Shown here one piece after another: positions 7,895-16,090 of a stretch of DNA of 64,000 bases. The DNA lies in assembly GCF_014698835.1 (NCBI RefSeq), contig NZ_JACJTU010000022.1:62001-126000 (forward strand). Direction: 5' to 3'. Every line of letters starts with the position of its first letter. The stretch's first letter is position 1. Origin of the DNA: Nostoc paludosum FACHB-159. GTDB taxonomy: Bacteria; Cyanobacteriota; Cyanobacteriia; Cyanobacteriales; Nostocaceae. The notes under the pieces were generated by a model. It was not told the origin of the DNA, did no database searches, and was given only the letters and a program-made list of their open reading frames with translations. A program made the translations under genes and the position numbers.

Positions 7895-9322
7895 CTATTC
7901 CTCATTCCCAAACCACCAAGGGTCATTACTCGCATTAGTTTTAATCAAAAAAGCTTTTTTCCGTGTGAACCGCTTTATTGCTGCTGCGCCCATGCGCGAA
8001 CCTCCCAGTCCGGAGAATTTGAAGGCGTTTTTCTCTCCCTCGTGCATGATGGCGGTGAGTCCAGCATCGTTAATACTTATGGCGCCTGCATCTATATGTT
8101 GGGCGACTTCCAAGGCTTCTGCTTGGGACTCGGCAAACACCGCAGCACTCAGTCCATAAATCGAGTCGTTTGCTAGAGATATTGCTTCCTCAACTGTGGC
8201 AAAAGGCATAATTGGCATAAGGGGGCCGAAAGTTTCTTCGCTCATCAGTTTCATGGAATGATTGACCTGAGTCAGCACTGTGGGACGACACCACCAACCT
8301 CCGCCTAAGTCTTCAATGACGCCGCCGCAGTGAATTAGTGCTCCTTTTTCCACTGCGTCTAAGAGATGGTCGCTAATAATTGCTGCTTGTCTTTCGGCAA
8401 TGATGGGGCCAATTTCTCCACTTTCAAGTGTGGGATAAGCTAACTCAAGGCGATGGGCTTTGGCTACTAGTAAATGGTAAAACTTTTCAAATATGGATTC
8501 AGCAACGTAAATTCGCTCAATCGATAAGCATGACTGTCCGGTGTTGACGACGGAACCCCATAATATGGCTGAGGTTGCTAAGTCTAAGTTGGCTGATTCT
8601 AAAACGATCGCTGGATCTTTTCCACCTAATTCTAAAAAAGCTGGAATAAAATGTTTAGCCGCTGCTTGGGCTACCTTCCTGCCTGTTGCTACACTACCTG
8701 TAAAGCAAACTAAATCTACATTTTCAATTAAAGTAGCCCCGGTTTCCCCTGCTCCTTCAACAAAAGTTAAGACATCGCGCAATTTCGGCACGGCGTTGAG
8801 TGCTGTAACCAGCGGTGCTACGAAGCGGGGAGCAATTTCACTCGGTTTGACAATCGCAGCACAACCCGCTAACAATGCGGGAATGGTATCAATGGTAGAC
8901 AGTAACAGTGGAAAATTCCACGGGCTAATAACGCCTACTAGAGGATAAGGTACTGATGCTTGTTGTAAGGCGATAAAGGGAATTGCTGTATTTTTTGCAG
9001 ATTCTTGCAACAATTCTGGTGCTAACCTACACCAACGGTCGATGCTAGAAAGAAAAGAATCGATTTCTAATACTGAAGTTGACAATCTGCCTGTATCATT
9101 TACCAAAGCTTCCGTTAAGCGATCGCGTGTAGATAGTATCGCTTCCTTCCACTGTTGTAAAGCTTCGATTCTCCCCTCTATACCTATTTTTTGCCAATGA
9201 ACCTGCGCCCGACGCATACGCTTACATTGCTGTACCAACAACCTGGGAGGCGGCGGAATAATTACATAGTCATATTTGCCAGTTCGGGGGTTGCGGACTT
9301 CTATTGGTTTTGTATTAGTCAT
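7895..9322 (-). CDS. Aldehyde dehydrogenase family protein
   Basis: 475 residues, normal for an NAD(P)-dependent aldehyde dehydrogenase. Visible are the cofactor-side SPWNFPLLL (about 132-140), GCAAIVKPSE, FTGSVATGRKVA, the general-base ELGGKDPAIVLE (about 231) and the catalytic Cys265 in NTGQSCLSIERIYV. The C-terminal EETFGPLMPIM motif is present. It oxidises an aldehyde to an acid; the substrate cannot be told. The nitrilase-like gene lies 238 bases upstream on the same strand, separated by polypurine repeats. Confidence 0.93.
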   Translation of the reverse strand: MTNTKPIEVRNPRTGKYDYVIIPPPPRLLVQQCKRMRRAQVHWQKIGIEGRIEALQQWKEAILSTRDRLTEALVNDTGRLSTSVLEIDSFLSSIDRWCRLAPELLQESAKNTAIPFIALQQASVPYPLVGVISPWNFPLLLSTIDTIPALLAGCAAIVKPSEIAPRFVAPLVTALNAVPKLRDVLTFVEGAGETGATLIENVDLVCFTGSVATGRKVAQAAAKHFIPAFLELGGKDPAIVLESANLDLATSAILWGSVVNTGQSCLSIERIYVAESIFEKFYHLLVAKAHRLELAYPTLESGEIGPIIAERQAAIISDHLLDAVEKGALIHCGGVIEDLGGGWWCRPTVLTQVNHSMKLMSEETFGPLMPIMPFATVEEAISLANDSIYGLSAAVFAESQAEALEVAQHIDAGAISINDAGLTAIMHEGEKNAFKFSGLGGSRMGAAAIKRFTRKKAFLIKTNASNDPWWFGNEE

Positions 9323-9334
9323 TAGTCAAAACCC

Positions 9335-9550
9335 TTCGGGAAAGGGGAAAGGGGAAAGGGGAAAGGGAAAAGGGGAAAGGGGAAAGGGAAAATCTTCAAC
9401 CTAAACCCAGTAACCTTTTTATGAAAACCAAATTCTGAGTTCAAAATTCTTACAGCCAGTAATATTGTGTCACCATCCATTCCATAATCCCTTTGCCCTT
9501 CCCCTTTTCCCTTTCCCCATTTCCCCTTTCCCTTGGCGAAGCCATTTTCC
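9335..9550. repeat. Polypurine/polypyrimidine repeats between two genes
   Basis: Runs of ggggaaaggggaaaggg at about 9335-9395 face ccccttttccctttcccc at about 9497-9540 as an imperfect inverted repeat. A reading frame across this stretch encodes only low-complexity Lys/Gly and Phe/Pro runs and is not a gene. Confidence 0.75.
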
Positions 9551-9560
9551 CATACCCAAT

Positions 9561-10592
9561 TCAAATTATCCCTAATTGTGCTAACCGTTCAATGGTGGCC
9601 TGCTGTGTTTGGAGGAAGTGTTTGCGGTCTACTTCTTTATTCAGCATAGTATTAGCGGGGTAAAAGTGTGACATTCGATAACTTTCGGCATAAAGTTCAA
9701 ATCGTTGGCGTGAAAGTAAATTATTTAACCCTGGTCGGCGGCGATCGCGGCGTAATGCGGCTAAATCAATTTCGGCGAATGCTGCCATACTTTCGCCTGC
9801 ACCTGTTTCAGCTATGACTATTCCGCGATAATCGATGATTTTTGAGCCACCATCAGCGGAAGCAATGGGTATAGCAATATTAGCGATACCTGCGGTATTA
9901 GCTGATACTATATAAGCTAGATTTTCTACAGCGCGAGTAATTTTGGCGGCGTCTTTGGGTGTGAGGTTTTTGTTATACACTTCAGAAGTAGAATGCACAA
10001 AAATCTCTGCTCCTCGCATGGCTAAACACCGCGCTACTTCGGGATACAAAATTTCTTCTGATGCTAAAGCTGCTAAATTACCAATCTCAGTTTTGGCAAC
10101 GGGGAAGACTCCTTCTAAACCATAGCAGTCGAGATATTTATCCCAAACGTCATGGGGAGTAGGGGCAAACAAAGAATTTAGCCGTCGGTAGCGTAGGATA
10201 ATTGAGCCAGAGGGGTCGAGTATAAAGCAGGTTTGAAAGTATAATCCCGGAAAATTGGGGTCAACTTCGTAGGCGTTACCAGCCAAAAAGATTTTATGCT
10301 TTTGAGCAATTTTTCCCAGTGCTTCGTACTCAGCACCAGCCATTTCTATACAAGCTTTTTCTGCCCATCCTCCGAGAGTATCTCCCATCGGAAAACCTGT
10401 GAGGAAATATTCTGGTAGTACAATTAAACGACAATCAAAGCCAATGAAAGCAATACTAGCTGCAATTTGTTGCGCTAGGCGATTGATAGAGTTTAGCATC
10501 AGCGATCGCGCTTCGTGGCCATCGCTTGCTTGGTTGACTGCATGACAGGTAACTTGCAGCGCTAAGGCACGGTAGGATTCTGAATTGGGCAT
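9561..10592 (-). CDS. Nitrilase-superfamily protein lacking the catalytic cysteine
   Basis: 343 residues of the carbon-nitrogen hydrolase fold. The superfamily uses a Glu-Lys-Cys triad to cleave amides or nitriles. Here Glu61 is kept (LIVLPEYFLTGFPMGD). The Lys position reads RYRRLN (Arg136/137), and the nucleophile position reads LAALASEEILYPE, with Ser178 where Cys is expected. The rest of the fold is well kept, including HSTSEVYN and the AAFAEIDL strand near the C-terminus. I infer either an inactive binding protein or altered chemistry. It sits upstream of the aldehyde dehydrogenase gene on the same strand. Confidence 0.85.
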   Translation of the reverse strand: MPNSESYRALALQVTCHAVNQASDGHEARSLMLNSINRLAQQIAASIAFIGFDCRLIVLPEYFLTGFPMGDTLGGWAEKACIEMAGAEYEALGKIAQKHKIFLAGNAYEVDPNFPGLYFQTCFILDPSGSIILRYRRLNSLFAPTPHDVWDKYLDCYGLEGVFPVAKTEIGNLAALASEEILYPEVARCLAMRGAEIFVHSTSEVYNKNLTPKDAAKITRAVENLAYIVSANTAGIANIAIPIASADGGSKIIDYRGIVIAETGAGESMAAFAEIDLAALRRDRRRPGLNNLLSRQRFELYAESYRMSHFYPANTMLNKEVDRKHFLQTQQATIERLAQLGII

Positions 10593-10908
10593 GGGAAGTC
10601 AAAATAATTCGTAATTCGTAATTCGTAATTCGTAATTAATTATTAATTCATTGAGGGTAGAAGCTCCTGAATTTTTTAATTAATAATTCGTAATTCGTAA
10701 TTAATTATTAGACCTCTTGCAAAAGTCCTTATTTTCGACTTCTTCTTTGCGTCTTTGCGCCTTTGCGTGAGACAAAAAATTATTTATGCAAGAAGTCTAT
10801 TAATTCATTGAGGGTAGAATCTCCTGAATTTTTTAATTAAAAAATTAACAATTATCATTATTCAGAGCAACTACCTTTAGGTATGGGATAATAATTACGA
10901 ATTACGAA
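10593..10908. repeat. Intergenic repeat block with 43-bp direct repeats and a TIR-bounded insert
   Basis: Short tandem taattcgta units occur at 10607-10638 and 10682-10702, and their inverse (ttacgaatta) at 10895-10925, reaching into the end of the next gene. A 43-base direct repeat occurs at 10641-10683 and 10798-10840 with one mismatch. Between them, 10710-10798 is bounded by 12-bp inverted repeats (agacctcttgca/tgcaagaagtct, one mismatch) and carries the ctttgcgtctttgcgcc motif also seen at 16042-16068. No gene is visible. Confidence 0.85.
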
Positions 10909-11688
10909 TTACGAATTACGAATTATTCTGTCGCCACCCCAGAGGGAGCGTACTAGTTTATCTGTTAATTGAGTGCCGAAAAGTTGGGCAGCAAATTTAT
11001 TACCTGGGTCGCGTTCGGCAGCGGTTCGGCGTAGCAATAAATCGCGATTTGCTAAAGTATCTCGTGCATCTTCTGATACAGGTTCGGCTGCGTCTACCCA
11101 AGTTAGCCAGCGTTCTAATGTTTCGTGTGCAACTGCGCGAGTGATTTCGAGGGTATCAGTAGTAGGTGCGCCAGTGTAGCAAAGATTAACAGGGGATTGA
11201 AACAGGCGAACGTAAACGCTTTTGCTAGTAAATGCCTTGAGGCGCGTCTGGTCTTGTAATTTTAAAAATGTTTGGTTAACTGGTTCGTAATAGCGATCGA
11301 GATATGCCAAATCGGTTAAAAGCTCAGTTCGAGCAATGTAATCTATATAAAATAAAATATCTGCATTTGGGAGGGTGCCAAACTCAAATGCCAAATGTGG
11401 AACCTGAATATGTGAACCTAACCAAATGGTGAGGCGCATGGTGCTAAAGTTGGATTTTTCGGGGTTTCCTAACCATGAATGCACTAGCCAATCAATTTCT
11501 TTTCCTGAAAATGCACTCAGAGAACCTTTGATATTACCGTCAACACTGCTGTATTCCTGTAAATCTTCTACAGAAGGATCTGGATTTAATTCAAAACGAG
11601 TTTCTAATTTTTGGCGGAGTTCTTTTGTAATATTCCACAACTGCTCAAATACAGTTTTATTGTCTAGATTGGTTGGTTGCTGAGTCAT
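10909..11688 (-). CDS. Red chlorophyll catabolite reductase-like protein
   Basis: 259 residues without signal peptide. The central part resembles plant red chlorophyll catabolite reductase, a member of the ferredoxin-dependent bilin reductase fold. It has WLGSHIQVPHLAFEFGTLPN, then FYIDYIARTELLTDLAYLDRYY, then SKSVYVRLFQSPVN, in the same order as the plant protein's LDLPHRKDL..YLKEYY..SPSLFVRSAFSP. I infer a tetrapyrrole or bilin reductase role, perhaps in chlorophyll turnover, but the substrate is unproven. The last codons lie inside a short tandem repeat, so the C-terminus (RIIRNS) may have been altered. Confidence 0.68.
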   Translation of the reverse strand: MTQQPTNLDNKTVFEQLWNITKELRQKLETRFELNPDPSVEDLQEYSSVDGNIKGSLSAFSGKEIDWLVHSWLGNPEKSNFSTMRLTIWLGSHIQVPHLAFEFGTLPNADILFYIDYIARTELLTDLAYLDRYYEPVNQTFLKLQDQTRLKAFTSKSVYVRLFQSPVNLCYTGAPTTDTLEITRAVAHETLERWLTWVDAAEPVSEDARDTLANRDLLLRRTAAERDPGNKFAAQLFGTQLTDKLVRSLWGGDRIIRNS

Positions 11689-11735
11689 GGTTGGGGTTTG
11701 TTGATTTTGTATATAAAAAAAGTTTAAACTGCTTG

Positions 11736-12371
11736 TTATTGAAACTGGCTCAATAACCAGGCTGCAACTTGAGATTGATTCATGTCTCGACTACGGCGTA
11801 AGGCTTCTTCTAAAGTTGCAATTGCTAGTCCGGGAAATACCTGAGATTCTTGGATACGTTTGCTACCTTGGTCTGCCATTGTATAGGCAATAATTTGGGC
11901 ATTTTGTACATCTACTACCCAATATTCAGCAACGCATAATTCTTCATAAAGGGATCGCTTTGTACCTAAATCATCCAGTAAAGAAGTTTTCGCAATTTCA
12001 ATAACTAAATCCGGTGCAGGGTAGCGATCTAGGTTGACAATTCCCGTACCAGTCGGGATAATTTGGGCACGTTCTCTGAGGTAATAAGCAACATCGGGCT
12101 GACAATCTTGAATTCCAGTTTTCCGAAAAGTGGTGGTGTCTAAACCTGTTGCTGGTATTCCTTTAAGTGCTGCAAATAAAGTGACTGCAAAAATAATTAC
12201 AACATGGTTTTGACCGTGGTCGAAACTAACTGGTGCCATCTCCAGCCTCATGTGTCCTTTGTAGTAGTAACTCTTTCCTTTATCGTTGAGTAAGTTAGCG
12301 ATCGCTTGCTCATACTCCTGCCAAGAAGCACAAATCCATGTATCTGTCAATTGGGTCTGTAACTGACTCAT
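11736..12371 (-). CDS. Uma2 family (DUF820) putative endonuclease
   Basis: I choose the ATG at 12371 (MSQLQTQLTDTWICASWQEYEQ), giving 211 residues; an upstream in-frame ATG at 12431 would add 20 residues encoded by a palindrome. The family core is present: HNHVVIIF-like GQNHVVIIFAVTLFAALKG, then QDCQPDVAYYL, then PDLVIEIAKTSLLDDLGTKRSLYEELCVAEYWVVDV. Activity is inferred from the fold. It is transcribed toward the bilin-reductase-like gene, 47 bases away. Confidence 0.88.
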   Translation of the reverse strand: MSQLQTQLTDTWICASWQEYEQAIANLLNDKGKSYYYKGHMRLEMAPVSFDHGQNHVVIIFAVTLFAALKGIPATGLDTTTFRKTGIQDCQPDVAYYLRERAQIIPTGTGIVNLDRYPAPDLVIEIAKTSLLDDLGTKRSLYEELCVAEYWVVDVQNAQIIAYTMADQGSKRIQESQVFPGLAIATLEEALRRSRDMNQSQVAAWLLSQFQ

Positions 12372-12420
12372 TGCTGAACTCTCCCGCCAAAATGAAAACT
12401 GTTCTTTCTTGGCAAATTGG

Positions 12421-12441
12421 AGACGTTGCAATGCAACGTCT
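12421..12441. repeat. Perfect 10-bp palindrome upstream of the Uma2 gene
   Basis: agacgttgca and tgcaacgtct are inverted copies around a single base, about 50 bases upstream of the Uma2 start and 105 bases upstream of the divergent lyase-family gene. This could be an operator for either promoter or another dispersed repeat, since the flanking gtctctac is shared with the 871-928 family. Confidence 0.7.
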
Positions 12442-12546
12442 CTACATCTGGATTCATACTGCTTCCAGAATAATATACGGTGTACGCCCCTAGCGCGTGT
12501 TGCTGTATTCTCAAAAGGGGAATGCTTTTACTTTATCTATTAATTT

Positions 12547-13407
12547 ATGTCTGCTTGCCAAAAACTACGGCAATTACTAGCGCGTCCAGAAATTATTGTA
12601 ATTCCTGGCGTTTATGATTGTTTGGGAGCTAAGTTAGCCGAACAACAAGGTTTTGAAGTCGTGGCTACTAGTGGCTTTGGAATTGCGGCTTCTGTTTTGG
12701 GTTTGCCAGATTACGGCTTTCTCACGGCTACCGAAATGCTTTATAGTGTAGGGCGGATTGCTCAATCAATAAATATTCCCCTAATTGCTGATTTGGATAC
12801 GGGTTATGGTAACGCGTTAAATGTGATTCGCACGATTAAAGATGCCGTACAGTTGGGTGTTGCTGGGGTACTGTTGGAAGATCAGGAATGGCCGAAAAAG
12901 TGCGGGCATTTTGAAGGTAAGCGAGTGATTCCCCAAGCCGAACATGTGGGAAAAATTCGCGCCGCAGTAGAAGCGCGTGGCGATAGCGGTTTAGTAATTA
13001 TTGCGCGGACTGATGCGCGTGCGCCGCTAGGTTTAGAAGAAGCGATCGCTCGCGGTCGAGCTTACATTGCAGCTGGAGCAGATATACTGTTTGTGGAGGC
13101 TCCGCAATCTGTTGATGAGTTAAAAGCGATCGCTGCTGCTTTTCCTGATGTGCCACTAGTAGCTAATATCGTTGAAGGTGGTAAAACTCCAGAAATTTCC
13201 ACAGCTGAATTACAAAAGTTAGGCTTCAAAATTGCATTTTTCCCCCTTACTGCTTTACTCGCTGTCACACAAGTAATGAACGCTTGTTTTGGGCATCTCA
13301 AAGAACAGGGAACCACAGCTAATTTACCTAATTTAGTTAACTTTAAAGATTTTCAAGAACTCGTCGGCGTTCCTAAATATTTGCAAATGGAGCAAGATTT
13401 TAAATAA
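12547..13407 (+). CDS. Isocitrate lyase/PEP mutase family protein
   Basis: 286 residues forming an (alpha/beta)8 barrel. The motif KKCGHFEGK at about 118-126 carries the mobile-loop Cys of methylisocitrate lyase- and carboxyphosphonate-mutase-like enzymes. DLDTGYGNA (about 81-89) and LLEDQEWP supply the Mg-binding acids, and IIARTDAR (about 154-161) follows. The likely reaction is cleavage or formation of a C-C or C-P bond on a 2- to 4-carbon acid. Without prp or phosphonate genes nearby, the substrate is open. It converges on pbpC. Confidence 0.9.
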   Translation: MSACQKLRQLLARPEIIVIPGVYDCLGAKLAEQQGFEVVATSGFGIAASVLGLPDYGFLTATEMLYSVGRIAQSINIPLIADLDTGYGNALNVIRTIKDAVQLGVAGVLLEDQEWPKKCGHFEGKRVIPQAEHVGKIRAAVEARGDSGLVIIARTDARAPLGLEEAIARGRAYIAAGADILFVEAPQSVDELKAIAAAFPDVPLVANIVEGGKTPEISTAELQKLGFKIAFFPLTALLAVTQVMNACFGHLKEQGTTANLPNLVNFKDFQELVGVPKYLQMEQDFK

Positions 13408-13408
13408 G

Positions 13409-13426
13409 AATTCAGAATTCTGAATT
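13409..13426. repeat. 18-bp palindrome between convergent genes
   Basis: aattcagaattctgaatt is self-complementary and is followed by a second ctgaattt unit. It lies between the lyase-family stop at 13407 and the pbpC stop at 13437, so it may end transcription from both sides. It has no G/C-rich stem, so that is weak. Confidence 0.6.
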
Positions 13427-13436
13427 CTGAATTTAA

Positions 13437-15830
13437 TTATGGATGATTGACTTTGGTCTGAGAATTACTAATAGAAAATCCTCGACGCCTAGGTTTAATA
13501 CTGGCTAATTCTACCTGAAAGCTTACCTTATCTTTCATTTCTCCACTTCTTGCTTCCAAAGTCCAATTACCAGGGCGTAAATTCCAAAATAAAGAATTAG
13601 CTGAGTTTGTATTTAACTTTTCACCATTTAGCCACCATTCCACAGGTGCAGATTTATTTCCTGCTAATTTGAATTCTAATTTTTGCTGTCCTGCTTCACC
13701 TGGGTAGAGTAAAAATATATCGCCATGATGGGGAGATAGAATTCTCAAATTATTAGAAATTAAATGCGATCGCTGTTGTTTTGCCAACCACTCATCATAC
13801 TCTGACGGCAAATCAAATTTATTTTCAGCTTCGTAATTATTTTTATCTTCTGGATAGAAATATTCTTGTACCACTGATGTACAATCTGGTGTTGGTTTTA
13901 AACCAGAAATTGCACAAATAGGTAATTGTATTAAACCTTCTGGAGGCGGAAAAGCTGCTGGTTCTTGATGTTCGTGCAGATGTAACATAATTCGATTCCA
14001 TAAAGGTGCTGCACCCGTAACACCTGAAACCTGACGCATCGGTTCCCCATTGAAATTACCTACCCAAGTAGCGACTGTGTAATCTGTAGTAAAGCCAACT
14101 GTCCAAGTATCCCGAAAATTAGAAGAAGTGCCAGTTTTAACAGCCGCAGGAAAAGGTAAATTTAACACCGAGTCTACACCAAAAGCTGTTGCACGAGCAT
14201 GATTATCGCTAAGGATATTGGTAATTAATTGCCAAATTTTTTGGTTGGAAATTGTAGAGACGCGATTAATCGCGTCTGTAGAAATTTGGGAATCAGAAAA
14301 TGTGCTTACTAAAGGAATAGCGTCTCCAAATCTTGCCATAATAACGTAAGCCCTGGCTAATTCCCAAAGACTTACTTCGCCACTACCCAAAGTCAAACCT
14401 AAACCATAATGTTCTGGAGTTTGATTGAGGTGTTCAAACCCAAGTTGATGCAGACGTTCTAAAAAAGATTCCACACCTACTTTTTCTAACACGCGCACTG
14501 CGGGTACATTTAAAGAATTTGCTAAAGCGATTCGCACCCGCACCGGGCCGAGAAAACTTTCAGTATAATCTGTTGGGCTATAAAGTTTCGCGCCAGGGAT
14601 GGCATAACGAGCAGGTACGTCTGCCAAAATGGTGTTTGGGCGAATTAAATTTTTTTCTAAAGCAAGTTCGTAAACAAAAGGCTTGAGGGTAGAACCCGGT
14701 TGACGTAGCGCCTGTACTCCATCATTGCGTCCGAGTTTGGCTTCATTAAAATAATCGGGCGAACCGACATAAGCCAAAACTTCGCCAGTATGGTTGTCAA
14801 TTACCAACGCAGCTGCATCATGAACGTTATTAGCAGCAAGAGAAGAAATTACTTGCTGTGTTTGTGCTTCGACAAATTGCTGTAAAGGACGATTTATAGT
14901 TGTGCGAATAACAGATTGATCCCCCCTAGCCCCCCTTAGAAAGGGGGGTAAGCCCCCTTTTGGGGGAACTAAGCCCTCCTTTGAGGAAACTAAGCCCCCC
15001 TTTTCAAGGGGGGTTGGGGGGATCTGATTTGCTAACCAAAATAAAAAATGTGGTGCGGCGATAATTCCTTGTTGGCGAGATTGAAAGACAACTTTTTCGC
15101 TAGATGTGCGTGCTGCGATCGCCTCACTTATATACCCTTCTAGTACCATACGATTAAGCACATATTTTTGTCGCTGCTTTAACCGTTCCCAATGTTCGTA
15201 AGGATTAAAATAAGTGGGATTATTAGGAATAGCAGCTAAAAAACTCGCTTGAGCAAGATTCAAATCGCTGGCTGGGATAGAAAAATAAGTCCGCGCCGCA
15301 GCTTCCACACCATATATATTCCCTCCCATTGGCAAGCGATTGATATATGCAGAGAGTATTTCATCTTTATTCATCCCTGCGACTAACCGCCAAGATAGCC
15401 AAATTTCTTGCATTTTACCTGAAAAAGTACGCGGTACGGGATCTAACATCCGCGCTAACTGCATAGTAATTGTGGAAGCACCAGAAACAATTCGTTTGGC
15501 GTGGATAGCTTCTTTCATAGCGCGGATAACTGCTTTCATATCCAACGCGCCATGTTGGTAAAAGCTAGCATCTTCAGCCGCTAGAATTGCCTGAATAAAC
15601 TGCGGCGAAACTTGATTTAGTGGTATTACTGATGTATGCTCTTGGTCGCGAGTCAGCAACGTACCTAATGGTAAATTATTGCGATCGCTAAATTGCATTG
15701 CCAATTGATTCTGCGCTATATCTGCCGCACAAACTGGCGCAAAATAAGGCAACAAACGCACCGCCAAACAGATTACCAGCACAGCCAGAATAGTCTTAGC
15801 GTGCTTAATTCGTAAAATTCCTTTCATCAC
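13437..15830 (-). CDS. pbpC: Penicillin-binding protein 1C, bifunctional transglycosylase/transpeptidase
   Basis: 797 residues. An N-terminal membrane anchor (about 8-26) is followed by the GT51 glycosyltransferase with AAEDASFYQHGA and GASTITMQLARML. The transpeptidase has the SxxK motif in RQPGSTLKPFVYE and the KTGTSSNF box. The C-terminal BiPBP_C domain occupies about 700-790. It polymerises and cross-links peptidoglycan. Two dispersed repeats are read in frame: 14918-15024 (between the two catalytic domains, giving LEKGGL- and PPKGGL-type runs) and 14254-14280 (giving STDAINRVSTIS). It is divergent from the alpha-2-macroglobulin gene, its usual partner. Confidence 0.95.
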   Translation of the reverse strand: MMKGILRIKHAKTILAVLVICLAVRLLPYFAPVCAADIAQNQLAMQFSDRNNLPLGTLLTRDQEHTSVIPLNQVSPQFIQAILAAEDASFYQHGALDMKAVIRAMKEAIHAKRIVSGASTITMQLARMLDPVPRTFSGKMQEIWLSWRLVAGMNKDEILSAYINRLPMGGNIYGVEAAARTYFSIPASDLNLAQASFLAAIPNNPTYFNPYEHWERLKQRQKYVLNRMVLEGYISEAIAARTSSEKVVFQSRQQGIIAAPHFLFWLANQIPPTPLEKGGLVSSKEGLVPPKGGLPPFLRGARGDQSVIRTTINRPLQQFVEAQTQQVISSLAANNVHDAAALVIDNHTGEVLAYVGSPDYFNEAKLGRNDGVQALRQPGSTLKPFVYELALEKNLIRPNTILADVPARYAIPGAKLYSPTDYTESFLGPVRVRIALANSLNVPAVRVLEKVGVESFLERLHQLGFEHLNQTPEHYGLGLTLGSGEVSLWELARAYVIMARFGDAIPLVSTFSDSQISTDAINRVSTISNQKIWQLITNILSDNHARATAFGVDSVLNLPFPAAVKTGTSSNFRDTWTVGFTTDYTVATWVGNFNGEPMRQVSGVTGAAPLWNRIMLHLHEHQEPAAFPPPEGLIQLPICAISGLKPTPDCTSVVQEYFYPEDKNNYEAENKFDLPSEYDEWLAKQQRSHLISNNLRILSPHHGDIFLLYPGEAGQQKLEFKLAGNKSAPVEWWLNGEKLNTNSANSLFWNLRPGNWTLEARSGEMKDKVSFQVELASIKPRRRGFSISNSQTKVNHP
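14254..14280. repeat. Palindromic repeat read in frame within pbpC (transpeptidase domain)
   Basis: The core agacgcgattaatcgcgtct (14258-14277) is a perfect palindrome of the same GTAGAGACG family as 871-928. It is translated in frame as part of pbpC between the SxxK and KTG motifs. Confidence 0.8.
14918..15024. repeat. 107-bp C/G-run palindromic repeat read in frame within pbpC
   Basis: The ends gatcccccctagcccccctt and aaggggggttggggggatc are inverted. The inside holds three degenerate aagcccnc / gggg units. The element adds a linker of about 35 residues rich in Gly, Pro and Lys between the glycosyltransferase and transpeptidase domains without breaking the frame. Confidence 0.85.
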
Positions 15831-16090
15831 TACCCAACCAAACTTACCTTAATTCTGGCGCACCCATAACATCGACATCAGAAAATATATCAAACACTTA
15901 ATAATCAACTTCTAATTACTTAGCAAATATAAATTAATATTCCCAAACCTTCAATACTTCTTAATAGTTAAGAATTGTACTCATCTCTTGGAACAACCAT
16001 ACTGAATTAGTTATCAATATAAATAAACTCTCCTTTAACTCTTCTTTGCGTCTTTGCGCCTTTGCGTGATTATTTTAAACTCCTAAAAAA

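Noticed and set aside
9322-9564. Frame encoding Lys/Gly and Phe/Pro runs
   Set aside because: Low-complexity product of polypurine and polypyrimidine repeats.
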